The notes under the pieces: generated by a model | The model's database searches: none | Told to the model about the DNA's origin: nothing | The model's input: the letters and a program-made list of their open reading frames with translations, nothing else | In this document: positions 40,798-49,501 of the stretch, piece by piece | How the letters are laid out: each line of letters opens with the position of its first letter | Position numbering within the stretch: the first letter of the stretch is position 1 | Assembly (NCBI GenBank): GCA_032027045.1 | Contig: JAVSMU010000001.1 | Location: 1,120,646-1,184,645, forward strand | DNA: 64,000 nt | Source of the DNA: Truepera sp. | Lineage (GTDB): Bacteria > Deinococcota > Deinococci > Deinococcales > Trueperaceae | Direction: 5' to 3' | Program-made: the position numbers and the translations under genes

Positions 40798-40941
40798 GCG
40801 GAGCGTGCTGCAAGCTGCTACAGGAGCCTCTCGTAGGCGACCTTGCGCAAGAGACCCCTTGTTGCAGGCGCGCCATTGGCGCGGCGCTAGCTCCATCCCC
40901 CGATTGAGGAAGCTTGTAAGACCCCCGTGACACCCCGCTGC

Positions 40942-40947
40942 TATGCT
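40942..40947 (+). promoter_or_regulatory. -10 box of minor-pilin operon 2
   Basis: TATGCT ends 8 nt before the ATG at 40956 in the 158-bp gap between the two operons. A GTGACA lies only 9 bp upstream, too close to serve as a normal -35. Confidence 0.45.
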
Positions 40948-40955
40948 GCTGCCAA

Positions 40956-41423
40956 ATGCGACCTAGAGCACATACGCTCCGCAACGCTGGTAGCTCCGGG
41001 TTCACCCTCCTGGAGCTGCTGGTGGTCGCCGCCATCATAGGAATAGTGGCGGGCATAGCAGTAATGTCCGGCCGCCCGCTGGTGCGGGCGCAGGCCGAAG
41101 AAGCCGCGTTCCGGACCGTGCAGCAAAGCGTTTGGCAGGGGGCCACCATGGCGGCGTCGCGGGGGGTGCGTACACAGCTCACCTATACCGGGTCGACCCT
41201 CGACGTCATGAACCAGTCCAGCGGTGCCGTCATCAGGACGTTCGAGCTGCCCGCTGCCGCCAGTATCAACGTGCCCAGCGGCACGACCCTCCTCGAGTTC
41301 ACGCCCCCGGGTAAGGTCGACGAGGCCAGCCTGGCGGCGTTACCGGATCCTTTGACGATCACCTCCAATGGCAGGGCCAGGGACGTTGAGGTCTCGCTGA
41401 TCGGAGAGGTGCGCCTAAGGTGA
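40956..41423 (+). CDS. FimT/GspH-like minor pilin (operon 2)
   Basis: A 155-residue prepilin with a 15-residue basic leader, then G/FTLLELLVVAAIIGIVAGIAV. The body (EEAAFRTVQQSVWQGATMAASRG) resembles GspH/FimT. It is the functional counterpart of the gene at 39196 but clearly diverged, so this is not a recent duplication. It overlaps the next gene by four bases (GTGA). Confidence 0.87.
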   Translation: MRPRAHTLRNAGSSGFTLLELLVVAAIIGIVAGIAVMSGRPLVRAQAEEAAFRTVQQSVWQGATMAASRGVRTQLTYTGSTLDVMNQSSGAVIRTFELPAAASINVPSGTTLLEFTPPGKVDEASLAALPDPLTITSNGRARDVEVSLIGEVRLR

Positions 41424-41935
41424 GGGGGCTGATGTCCGTGAGTGTTTACCAGCGCCGGCGGTTCGCGGCGAGGCGATCGCAGGGCCTCACCCTGCTCGAG
41501 GTCATCCTCGCCCTCGCCGTCCTTGCCATAATCGGGGCAGTCTTCACTACTGCGGTGCTGCGTAACCTGAGGCACACGACCACTGCCGGCACGCGCACCC
41601 AAGCCGCGCAGGTGCTCAATTACTTCGGGCGGCGCATCGTAGGCGGGGACTCAGCGCTCCAGCCGGCTAGCGGTGACACCCTCTCTTGGGGCTACGAGCA
41701 GCTCGCCGCGGCGTTTCCCGACATCGGAGGCGCTACGGGAATGGCAGATGTTGACCGTTACCGGGTAGACGTCTCGGCGGTAGGCACCTCTACGGTGGCA
41801 GGCGCCACATTGCAGCAGTACGACGTTTTGGTTTGCTTCGAGGCCCCGGACGGAGAGAGCTGCGTGACGGGCACCACCCTCAGCTCTTCCGCAAGCTCGA
41901 CCGGCTCGACACCCCCGCTGCCCGGTGTCAACTAG
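41420..41935 (+). CDS. PilV/GspI-like minor pilin (operon 2)
   Basis: A 171-residue prepilin. The longer leader (about 22 residues, RRFAARRSQG) precedes G/LTLLEVILALAVLAIIGAVF, with Leu rather than Phe at mature position 1. Two Cys near the C-terminus and a Ser/Thr/Pro tail are seen. It begins at a GTG overlapping the previous stop and is followed after 12 bases by the PilW-like gene. Confidence 0.85.
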   Translation: MRGLMSVSVYQRRRFAARRSQGLTLLEVILALAVLAIIGAVFTTAVLRNLRHTTTAGTRTQAAQVLNYFGRRIVGGDSALQPASGDTLSWGYEQLAAAFPDIGGATGMADVDRYRVDVSAVGTSTVAGATLQQYDVLVCFEAPDGESCVTGTTLSSSASSTGSTPPLPGVN

Positions 41936-41947
41936 GAGGCCCTGCGT

Positions 41948-42853
41948 ATGAACAAGCAAGCAAGACACCAGGGCATGACCCTCATCGAGACGCTGGTAGC
42001 GTTGTTCATCTTCGGCATCGTGGCCATGATCGCTACGTCGGGCGTCATCAGTGCCCTTAGGGTGCAGGGGGTGAATGAGGCTGCCACCAGCGCTCAAGCC
42101 AAACTGCGGCGAGTGGTCGAGGTGTTCACCCAGGAACTGCGTAGCGCCGTCCTCGGCGGCGTGAGCAACCAGCCCTATGCCTCGGACAACTCCAGCATCT
42201 CGTTCCTCCTGCTCGACGGCGGCGCAGGCTACCAGGTCTTGCCCCACGACCAGGGTAGCGGCTTCCCGGCCTCCGTCAACTTCGAGATCATCGCGCCTGG
42301 CGGTGCGGCGGAGGTGACGGCGGCGCTTAACGGTCAGCAGATCATGCTGATAAACGGCAATGGCGACGCTACCGTGCTGCAGGTAACGAACGTAGCCGCC
42401 ACCAAAGGGCCAGGGAGCGCCACCTATCGAGTGGTGCACAACGCTTGCGCGAACACCATCGATTACACGCCCAACTCCACGCTGATCATGCTGGTGACTT
42501 CGCTCGGGATGAGTTTCGACGCCGCCACCGGCACCCTCAACCAAACGAGTGGAGGCGGCGCCGAGGTGCCGATGGCCTTCTCGCTCGATGGGGTGGAACT
42601 CGAGTACATCTATCTCCTCGATGACGGCACCAGCCGTGTGCTCTCCGCGCCCTACGCGGATGCCAACGGCAACCCGGTCAAGCGCGGCAACGTTGCCGGC
42701 GAGAACGTGAGCCTAGCCCGGATCCAGCTGACCGTGAGCGCGACCGAGCCGAGCGGCGCTGGTCACAGCGTGAGCAGGTCGTACACGGGTCAGGTCGAAA
42801 TGGCCTCTAACCCGAGCTTCAGGATTGACAGGGTGGTGCCATGCATACCTTAA
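41948..42853 (+). CDS. PilW/GspJ-like minor pilin (operon 2)
   Basis: A 301-residue prepilin starting MNKQARHQG/MTLIETLVALFIFGIVAMIA, with Met at mature position 1 and Glu at position 5. The C-terminal domain has the AKLRRVVEVFTQELRSAVLGG helix and a long beta part ending near two Cys, typical of PilW/GspJ. GGAGG lies just before the ATG. It overlaps the ComZ-like gene by 13 bases. Confidence 0.87.
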   Translation: MNKQARHQGMTLIETLVALFIFGIVAMIATSGVISALRVQGVNEAATSAQAKLRRVVEVFTQELRSAVLGGVSNQPYASDNSSISFLLLDGGAGYQVLPHDQGSGFPASVNFEIIAPGGAAEVTAALNGQQIMLINGNGDATVLQVTNVAATKGPGSATYRVVHNACANTIDYTPNSTLIMLVTSLGMSFDAATGTLNQTSGGGAEVPMAFSLDGVELEYIYLLDDGTSRVLSAPYADANGNPVKRGNVAGENVSLARIQLTVSATEPSGAGHSVSRSYTGQVEMASNPSFRIDRVVPCIP

Positions 42854-44745
42854 GAAGTCGACGCGGAGTAGCCATGCTCTACGCCCTCCTCCTGATGGTC
42901 GTGGTGGTAGGGATCGGCACGCTCATGTTCGCGCGGACCGTCAATGAGATCAAGCATAGCGGCGATGACGCGGCCATCATCCAGACCCTGCTCCTTGCGC
43001 GTGGCGCAGCCAACATGGGTGGCGCGGTCATGCAGGGCGCCGTGAGGGCCGAGCTCGAGAACATCGTCGAGGCAGACTCCAGCACCACGAACCGCTGGTC
43101 GTTCGGCACCGGGAACGCGAGCAGTACGGCACCCGACGCGTCTAGCGTTGCCACTGCCCTGACTACAGGAAGCTCCAGCGTGGCTCGTAAGCTGCAGACG
43201 AGTGTAGACGCTGCACTATGTAATCAGGCCATCCCGCTTACCGGGGCCGGAACGGCCTGGTTCCGTGTCTACTTCACCGATAGCGCCTGTGGCGTGGCCC
43301 TCCCAGCCAGCGTGCAACTGCCGGCAGGACGCTTCGTTTCCGGCATTCCTCGCGGCAAGGGATCGGGGGCGGAGCAGGTCTACGCCCTCCCGTTCGTGCT
43401 CGTCGCCGAAGGCAGCGTTGGCACCTACAACCGAAACGTGGTGGCGCAAGGCGAGTACCGCTTCGAGGTCGGTCGCGCCTCCTTCGCCAAGTACGCGCTC
43501 TTCACCAACGTCCACACGACGGGCCCCAACGGCAACGACATCTGGTTCACGGACCGCACACTGTTCGACGGTCCCGTGCACACCAACAACTACTTCCGCT
43601 TCTACGACCGCCCGTGGTTCGGCGGCCCGGTCACCAGCGCCGGCTGTGACGACGTCCGAGCCGACCGCTGCGCTAAGTACGGCCTGCGTGGTGCCGAGTT
43701 CTACGACGAGGGGCTTATCTCGTCCGCCAACATGAGCCCGTCCGCCACCAACCCCAGCTACCGGAACGTCTACGGCACCCACGCTCCGGAACTCACGGGC
43801 GGCGTGGCCTGGGAAGCGGCCTACGTGCCGCTGCCTGCCAACAACCAGGACCAGGAGGCAGCAGCCAACACTGCCGGACTGATGTTCGGAAGCAGCCTCG
43901 ACAGCCTGACTCTTTGGGCAGCCAACAGCGCCGGTGAGTCGCCCACAAGGGACGCCTCGGGCGAGTTCCAGCCTCCCGCCACCCACCAGTTCATCCAAGC
44001 CTGCACGAGCAAGAAAGACTCCAGCTGCACAACATACCGCTACGACGACAGCGGTCTGCTCGAGAGGCGCAGCGGTAACGGCCCGAACTACACGTGGACC
44101 ACCGTACGCGCCAACTTCAATGGCGTCCTCTACACACAGGGGAGCGTCGATCACTTCACGGGGCCTGCGCGCGTACCCTCGAACAGCAACGATCCCCGAA
44201 ATGCGCCTCCCGCGCTGGCATCTTTCGCGCAGCTCACCCTGGCGGTCGACGACAACGTCACGATTACGGGTGATCTGAAGTACGAGAGGCCCCCATGCAC
44301 GGGAACCCCGAAGCGCGTAGATGGTGTCGTCGTGCCGGCAGAGTGTGACGACCTGGACGCCGCCAACGTACTGGGCGTCTACACCCAGACGGGTAATATC
44401 AACTTCGGCCATAACAACAGCAAGACGCGCGACAACGCGCCATACGACGTGACCGTCCATGGCGTGTTGATGACGAGCCGCGGCCGGGTCCAGGTCGAGG
44501 ACTACTCCAACGGGGGCGTGCGCGGCTCGGTCAACCTCCTCGGCGGAATAATCGAGTATTACTACGGTGCATTCGGAACCTTCAACGCCGGCTCCGGGAA
44601 CCAATCCAGCGGTTACTCGCGCGCCTTTACCTACGACCGGCGCATGTCCATGGGGATCGAGCCGCCATACTTCCCGACGGTCATGCAAGACGGCGTGAAG
44701 GGCGTGTCGGTCTTCAGTTTCGGGCAGAGGGAGCAGCTCTACTAG
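42841..44745 (+). CDS. ComZ/DUF4900-like large pilus-tip protein
   Basis: A 634-residue protein with a single N-terminal span (GVAMLYALLLMVVVVGIGTLMF, about 9-30) and a large extracellular part rich in Asn, Gly and Tyr. A segment (FAKYALFTNVHTTGPNGNDIWF...LFDGPVHTNNYFRFYDRP) and a late repeating GVLMTSRGRVQVEDY...GSVNLLGGIIEYYYG run suggest the beta-solenoid fold of DUF4900/ComZ proteins. In Thermus, ComZ is encoded with PilA1-3 and sits at the pilus tip in DNA uptake. The gene order here matches. Its TAG stop codon is part of the CTAG target of the downstream IS. Confidence 0.75.
   Translation: MHTLRSRRGVAMLYALLLMVVVVGIGTLMFARTVNEIKHSGDDAAIIQTLLLARGAANMGGAVMQGAVRAELENIVEADSSTTNRWSFGTGNASSTAPDASSVATALTTGSSSVARKLQTSVDAALCNQAIPLTGAGTAWFRVYFTDSACGVALPASVQLPAGRFVSGIPRGKGSGAEQVYALPFVLVAEGSVGTYNRNVVAQGEYRFEVGRASFAKYALFTNVHTTGPNGNDIWFTDRTLFDGPVHTNNYFRFYDRPWFGGPVTSAGCDDVRADRCAKYGLRGAEFYDEGLISSANMSPSATNPSYRNVYGTHAPELTGGVAWEAAYVPLPANNQDQEAAANTAGLMFGSSLDSLTLWAANSAGESPTRDASGEFQPPATHQFIQACTSKKDSSCTTYRYDDSGLLERRSGNGPNYTWTTVRANFNGVLYTQGSVDHFTGPARVPSNSNDPRNAPPALASFAQLTLAVDDNVTITGDLKYERPPCTGTPKRVDGVVVPAECDDLDAANVLGVYTQTGNINFGHNNSKTRDNAPYDVTVHGVLMTSRGRVQVEDYSNGGVRGSVNLLGGIIEYYYGAFGTFNAGSGNQSSGYSRAFTYDRRMSMGIEPPYFPTVMQDGVKGVSVFSFGQREQLY
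44742..44745. repeat. CTAG target duplication, left copy
   Basis: CTAG at 44742-44745 and again at 45534-45537 flanks the IS. The left copy contains the TAG stop codon of the ComZ-like gene. Confidence 0.8.
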
Positions 44746-45533
44746 GGCGTGTTCACACTATATGTGGTAGTGTGTGTCATGCAGCTTACTCGCGAGCAGT
44801 TCGCCCTGATCGAGCATCTCTTGCCGGTGCAGCGCGGCAACGTGCGCATCGATAACCTTACGCTCCTGAACGCGATCCTTTATGTCGCGGTGAACGGCTG
44901 CACCTGGCGCGGGTTGCCCGCACGCTACGGTCGCTGGCACACGGTCTACACGCGCATGAGTCGGTGGGCGAAGGCCGGTGTCCTCGACCGCGTGTTTGAG
45001 GAGCTCCAGATGCTCCAGCTCCTGCGCGTCAGGATCGAGGTCGTCAGCCTCGACAGCACCAGCATCAAGGTGCACCCGGACGGGACGGGGGCCCTGAAAA
45101 AGGGGGGCCTCAAGCCATCGGCCGCAGCCGCGGCGGGCTCAACACCAAGGTTCATCTGGTTGCCGCGGGCCTCAAGCAGGTCCTCGGCTTCTGCCTGAGC
45201 CCCGGCCAGGCGCACGACGCGCCCATCGGACGTGAACTGCTCCAGAGCCTCGGGGTCGACAACTTGCAGATCCCGCTCATCATGGACCGCGCCTACGAGG
45301 GCAACGAGACGCGCTACCTGGCGCAGTCGCTGGGCTTCGAGCCGGTGGTGCCACCGCTGCAAACGCGGCGAGACCCATGGGAGTACGACACCGAGTTGTA
45401 CAAGCGCCGCAACGAGATCGAGCGCCTCTTGGGCCGCATCAAACGCTTCCGACGCGTCTTCACCCGCTACGACAAGACCGACCTGATGTTCAGCGCCTTC
45501 ATCACCGACCAACTCCGTTAGCGTGAACACGCC
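44746..45533 (+). mobile_element. IS5-family (IS427-like) insertion sequence, 788 bp
   Basis: Terminal inverted repeats GGCGTGTTCAC at 44746-44756 and its complement at the right end (11 perfect bases, 14 of 15 with one mismatch). CTAG is duplicated on both sides. It carries one transposase split in two frames. Size, target and organisation fit the IS427-type group. The intact ends indicate a recent insertion. Confidence 0.92.
44779..45521 (+). CDS. IS5-family transposase made by -1 frameshift (OrfAB)
   Basis: OrfA (ATG 44779, closed at 45198) holds the DUF4096-like helix-turn-helix region (LTREQFALIEHLLPVQRGN, GCTWRGLPARYGRWHTVYTR) and the first Asp in VSLDSTSIKVHPDG. The second part is in the -1 frame: GGLNTKVHLVAAGL, second Asp in IMDRAYEGNETR, and Glu in RRNEIERLLGRIKRFRR, ending at 45521. 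The frames meet at AAAAAGGGGGGC, where the G-GGG-GGC heptamer suits -1 slippage. This is normal for the group, so the gene is probably functional rather than broken. Confidence 0.88.
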
Positions 45534-45537
45534 CTAG
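45534..45537. repeat. CTAG target duplication, right copy
   Basis: Right-hand copy of the 4-bp target duplicated by the IS at 44746-45533. Confidence 0.8.
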
Positions 45538-45558
45538 TCGCCAGGCTCGATCGGCAGT

Positions 45559-45603
45559 TGTCATCGGCCCCACCCGTTCAGGCGTGGGGCCGATGACATT
45601 CTC
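45559..45603 (+). terminator. Terminator of the minor-pilin operon
   Basis: A perfect 15-bp stem (45559-45573 with 45584-45598) with a 10-nt loop, followed by TTCTC. It is now separated from the ComZ-like gene by the IS and was probably 20 bases after its stop before insertion. Confidence 0.7.
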
Positions 45604-45804
45604 GAGACTCGATGGTGGAGCCCCCGCGGGTGCCCTGGACTAGGGAACGACCGCCGGGACCGCTGTAGAAGTCCAATCGGGGGTGTATACGCCGGCTGTC
45701 ACCCTCATACTGCTCATGGTAGAGTAATCTTCTTCACAACTCAGGTGGATGCATGGGGGCTACAGCCAACTGCGCCCTCGCCAGCCACCACAATGGGAGG
45801 GAAG

Positions 45805-47205
45805 ATGAACAAGGCTCGAGTAAGCTTGGTCCTCGGAGCGGTGCTGGCCCTGGTGCTGGCGGCGTGCAACTCGGTACAGGAGAGCGGGGCGCTCGAGGCG
45901 CAGGCCAGCAAGGGGAACCTGCGCCTCAACGTGCTCCTCAACACCGACGCCAGCCCGCAGGTGCTGGCCGAACTCGGGCGCTACGGGCAGGTGCGCGACG
46001 TGCTCGAGGCCATCGACGGCGTCACCATGAATGCCAAGGCCGACCAGCTCCCGGCAATCCGGGCGCTGCCCTTCGTCGCCGCGGCCAACCCCGACGCCGA
46101 GCGCTACGCCGCACCCATCGACACGGTGGCCGCCACCGACTTCACGAACGGTTTGAGCACTTGGGACCAGGACGCGATCAACGTAACCGACTTTGGCACT
46201 CTCGATCGCCAAGTCGAGTTCGCGGGCTCTGGAGTCTATGTCGCCGTGGTGGACACCGGCCTGGTGGACAGCTGGCGGCAGTTCTTCCCTCAAGAGCGCA
46301 TTGCCGTGGAGTACGCCAAATCGTTCGGCGGTGGTGGTGGGGAACGCGGCAAGGTCTCCGAGCAGCCCAACAAGTGGGAGCACGACACGAACAGCCACGG
46401 CACCCACGTGACCAGCACCATCCTGGGCTTCAGTCGGCTCGGCACGCCGATCAACGGCACGGCACCCATGGCGACCGTCATCCCGGTCAAGGTGCTGAAC
46501 CAGAACGGCTCGGGCTGGTCGTCGGTGGTGGCGGCAGGTATCGAGTACGTTGGCGATCTCAAGGCAGGACCCCTCAAGGATTCGCCAGTCGTCATCAACA
46601 TGAGCCTGGGTGGCCCGGCGCTGGACGCCATGGAGCAAGCAGCCATCGACTATGCCATCGAGCAGGGCGTCATCATCGTCGCCTCGGCGGGCAACAGCGG
46701 TGAGGCGGGCATGGGCTACCCCGGCGCCTACCCGCCGGTCATTTCGGTTGCCGCCTCTGGTTGGGTCGGGGAGTGGACGCAAGCGAGCTGGTGGTACAAG
46801 AAAGACGTTCCTGACCCCACGGACCCGGAAGACTTCTACATCACCGACTTCTCGAGCCGCGAACTCGCGGGGCAGGATCTCGATGTGGCCGCGCCGGGCT
46901 CTTGGATCGTCGGTCCGTACAAGCTGAACAGCGGCAACACGCCCAGTTACTACTACTTGGGTGGCACCAGCATGGCGAGCCCCCACGTCGCCGGCATCGC
47001 GGCGCTGATGATGGAGAAGAACGGGAGCCTGACGCAAGCTGAGGTCGAGACCATCCTCGAGGGCTCGGCCATCCCTCTGGCTGCCGGCTGCCGCACGATC
47101 ACCGGACCCACGGGTGCAACGGAAGATGTCTGCTGGGGGACCGACGCCACCGGCGCCGGTCTCGCCACCGCGGACGCGGCACTGGCGGCTACGTCTACGC
47201 CGTAA
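45805..47205 (+). CDS. Secreted lipoprotein subtilase (S8 peptidase)
   Basis: A 466-residue serine protease. A lipoprotein signal peptide (MNKARVSLVLGAVLALVLAAC) gives a lipidated Cys at residue 21, so it stays on the cell surface. A propeptide of about 110 residues (LRLNVLLNTDASPQVLAELG, inhibitor I9-like) precedes the catalytic domain with D150 (VAVVDTG), H198 (SHGTHV) and S389 (GTSMASPHVAG). GGGAGGG precedes the ATG at 45805, which was preferred over an in-frame ATG 60 bases earlier because it starts the signal peptide. It stands alone after the pilus island with its own terminator. Confidence 0.94.
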   Translation: MNKARVSLVLGAVLALVLAACNSVQESGALEAQASKGNLRLNVLLNTDASPQVLAELGRYGQVRDVLEAIDGVTMNAKADQLPAIRALPFVAAANPDAERYAAPIDTVAATDFTNGLSTWDQDAINVTDFGTLDRQVEFAGSGVYVAVVDTGLVDSWRQFFPQERIAVEYAKSFGGGGGERGKVSEQPNKWEHDTNSHGTHVTSTILGFSRLGTPINGTAPMATVIPVKVLNQNGSGWSSVVAAGIEYVGDLKAGPLKDSPVVINMSLGGPALDAMEQAAIDYAIEQGVIIVASAGNSGEAGMGYPGAYPPVISVAASGWVGEWTQASWWYKKDVPDPTDPEDFYITDFSSRELAGQDLDVAAPGSWIVGPYKLNSGNTPSYYYLGGTSMASPHVAGIAALMMEKNGSLTQAEVETILEGSAIPLAAGCRTITGPTGATEDVCWGTDATGAGLATADAALAATSTP

Positions 47206-47223
47206 CATTCCCTTCTCACGCTT

Positions 47224-47259
47224 ACCGGGGCCTGCGACAGTAGGCCCCGGTTTCTCATT
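47224..47259 (+). terminator. Subtilase terminator
   Basis: ACCGGGGCCT (47224-47233) pairs with AGGCCCCGGT (47242-47251), a 10-bp stem with an 8-nt loop, followed by TTCTCATTT. Confidence 0.75.
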
Positions 47260-47261
47260 TC

Positions 47262-47455
47262 AGGATGAACCACGCAATGACAGCCCAGGCAGCGTCGACT
47301 ACATGGTCACGCCGTACACGTTCAGATGCCAACAGGTCGGCAGGCACCACCGACAAGTACGCGGGAGCGGCACGCAGCCGGCCACGTGGCCGCCCACCGC
47401 ATGAAGCGCCTCGAGGCGAGGAGAGGAATCCCCGCGGCCGAACCGTAAGCGCCGG
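47262..47455 (+). pseudogene. Possible relic of a TnpB C-terminus
   Basis: One frame reads VDYMVTPYTFRCQQVG, resembling the second half of the TnpB zinc finger (xTxTFRCxxCG) with the last Cys changed to Val. In a shifted frame a basic tail (PRGRPPHEAPRGEERNPRGR) follows. GGAATCCCCGC and an imperfect hairpin come next, like the right ends of IS200/IS605 elements. No start, no catalytic core and frameshifts are seen. This is a weak, by-eye assignment. Confidence 0.25.
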
Positions 47456-47485
47456 TTGGGCGCCCGTGGAGCCGGGCCCGGCACG

Positions 47486-48823
47486 TCACGCCGGCAGGAA
47501 CTCCACCGTCACGCTGAAGCCCTCGCCGGGCGCACTCTCGATCCGCCAGGCGGCGCCGTGCCACTCCACCACCCGCTTGACGATCGCCAAGCCCAACCCG
47601 CTGCCCTGGTGGCCGGAGGGCGCCGCGCGGCCGCGCGCCGGGTCGGGACGGTAAAAGGGCTCGCCCAGCCGCGCCACCTCTGCCGCGGCCACGCCGGGGC
47701 CCGAGTCACTCACCCGGAGCACGGCGCCGCCGCCCGGACCGCGCCAGCATGCCAGCTCGGTGGGGGCGCCGCCGCCGTGGTAGGCGGCGTTCTCGAGCAG
47801 GTTGGTGAGGAGCTGCGTCAGCAGCAACGGGTCGCCGCGCACCGGCGGCGTGTCGGGGGCAAGGTCGGCGGTGAGGAGGGCCCCCGGTCGCGCTTCGCGC
47901 GCCGCGTCTACCGCGGCGTTCGCCAGCGCCGGCAGGTCGACTTCCACCAGCTTGGTGGGCGCGTGATCTTGCGCCAGCAGCAGCAGGTGATCGACCAGGC
48001 TGCGCATGTTCTCCACGTCTTGCTGCAACTCGACCAACGTGGCGCGGTAAGCGTCCGGCGCTCGCGGCCGCGCGAGGGCGCCCTCGATGCGCGTCCTCAG
48101 GGCGGTGAGGGGCGAGCGGAGGTCGTGCGCTGCCGCCCTCAGGAAGTCGACCTCCCGGTCCATGCCGTCGGCCAGGCGCGTGAAGGTGGCTTGCAGGGTG
48201 CGCGCCAGGCGCCCGAGCTCGTCGCCGGCCGCCACGCCCGGCAACGGCGTGCGCAGCTCGCGCGATCCCGACAGGCCGGCAGCGGCGCGCTCCAGTTGCC
48301 TGACGGGCGCAAGCATGTTGCCCGCCACCAGGTTGCTGAGGGCCGCCACCACCAGCGCGGCAAGCGGCACGATGACGGCCAGCGCCGACAGGTAGGCCCT
48401 CAGCGCCACGCGCACCCCGCCCGCGTCGCCCGCCAGTTGCAGCACGAAGCGCTGGCCGTCCTCGCGCACCTCGCGGCTGAGGACCTGGTGCAGGCCCACG
48501 ATGGAGTAACCGGTGGGTGCGTCCAGCGGCACGTTGGGGAAGTCGGGCGTGGCGGCCACCACCTCGCCCTGCTGCAGCAGCCTCACGTGGACGTCGCTCG
48601 GGAAGTCGCTCTTGAGTGCGAGGGCCTCGTGCTTCTCGTCGGGTACGTGGACGCTGACGCGTTCGACGAGGGTCTCGAGGCGCCGCTCCTCGCTCTCCTT
48701 GAGGAAGCTGCGCAGCACCAGGAACAGCGCCAGCGCCGTGAGCAGCAGCACCGCCACCGTCTGCACCACCAGTATGAGTGCCAGCCTGCGGTGAAGGCTG
48801 GGCCGGCTGAAGTAGCGCTTCAC
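47486..48823 (-). CDS. Sensor histidine kinase
   Basis: A 445-residue inner-membrane kinase. Span 1 is at about 13-37 and span 2 at about 144-168, and between them about 105 residues form the periplasmic sensor. A HAMP domain ([14 protein letters not shown]...[17 protein letters not shown]) leads to the phosphoacceptor H233 in [14 protein letters not shown], then the ATPase boxes [16 protein letters not shown] and [10 protein letters not shown]. The GTG start overlaps the response regulator stop (GTGA). It is the last gene of the six-gene operon that begins at 51837 and most likely controls that operon. The signal is unknown. Confidence 0.93.
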   Translation of the reverse strand: MKRYFSRPSLHRRLALILVVQTVAVLLLTALALFLVLRSFLKESEERRLETLVERVSVHVPDEKHEALALKSDFPSDVHVRLLQQGEVVAATPDFPNVPLDAPTGYSIVGLHQVLSREVREDGQRFVLQLAGDAGGVRVALRAYLSALAVIVPLAALVVAALSNLVAGNMLAPVRQLERAAAGLSGSRELRTPLPGVAAGDELGRLARTLQATFTRLADGMDREVDFLRAAAHDLRSPLTALRTRIEGALARPRAPDAYRATLVELQQDVENMRSLVDHLLLLAQDHAPTKLVEVDLPALANAAVDAAREARPGALLTADLAPDTPPVRGDPLLLTQLLTNLLENAAYHGGGAPTELACWRGPGGGAVLRVSDSGPGVAAAEVARLGEPFYRPDPARGRAAPSGHQGSGLGLAIVKRVVEWHGAAWRIESAPGEGFSVTVEFLPA

Positions 48824-49479
48824 GACACCCGGTACCCTCTGCCGCGGGCGCTCTCCACGGCGGAGTCCGCCAGCTTCTGGCGCAAGTAGCGCACGTAGAC
48901 GTCCACCACCCGGGGCTCGCCGAAGAAGTCGGGGCCCCACACCCGGTCGAGCAGTTCCTGCCGCGTGAACCAGCGCTGCGGGGCCCGCAACAGCGCCTCC
49001 AGCAGGTCGTACTCCCTGCCCGTGAGGCCAACCTCGTCACCGTCCCAGAAGACGCGGCGCGCCTTCGCCTCCAGCGTGCCGCGGCCTCCGGCGAAGCTCA
49101 CGTCGTCGGTGGCGCGCTCCAGGCTGCGTCTCACCAGCGCCCGCAGCGTGGCCTGCAGCTCCGCCAGCGCGAACGGCTTCACCAGGTAGGCGTCGCCACC
49201 AAGGTCCAGGCCGGCCACGCGGTCGGCCAGGGCGCCCCTAGCGGTGAGGAACACGATGGGCGTGGTGACGCCCTCCTCCCGCAGGGTGCGGCCCAGCTCG
49301 AAGCCGTCCAGGCCCGGCAGCATGACGTCGAGGATCATCGCGTCGAAATCGCCGGCCCTGGCGCTCTCCAGGCCGGAGTGGCCGTCGGAGTTCCACGTCA
49401 CGTGGTGGCCGGCCTCCTCGAGCGCAGTGAGCAAGGGAGCGGCGATCCGCGGGTCGTCCTCGACGAGCAGGAGCCTCAT
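48820..49479 (-). CDS. OmpR-family response regulator
   Basis: A 219-residue DNA-binding regulator. The receiver domain has acidic residues E7-D8-D9 and phosphoacceptor D51 in [12 protein letters not shown], with the conserved Thr and Lys in FLTARG and LVKPFA. The C-terminal winged helix ([24 protein letters not shown]...[13 protein letters not shown]) is OmpR/PhoB-type. Such regulators bind pairs of short direct repeats 11 bp apart, and one such pair (GGTTA-N6-GGTTA) lies upstream of the operon at 51872-51887. It is 22 bp after the ferric-reductase-like gene and overlaps the kinase gene. Confidence 0.94.
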   Translation of the reverse strand: MRLLLVEDDPRIAAPLLTALEEAGHHVTWNSDGHSGLESARAGDFDAMILDVMLPGLDGFELGRTLREEGVTTPIVFLTARGALADRVAGLDLGGDAYLVKPFALAELQATLRALVRRSLERATDDVSFAGGRGTLEAKARRVFWDGDEVGLTGREYDLLEALLRAPQRWFTRQELLDRVWGPDFFGEPRVVDVYVRYLRQKLADSAVESARGRGYRVS

Positions 49480-49501
49480 GCGCGCGCCTCCTGCTTCAAG
49501 T

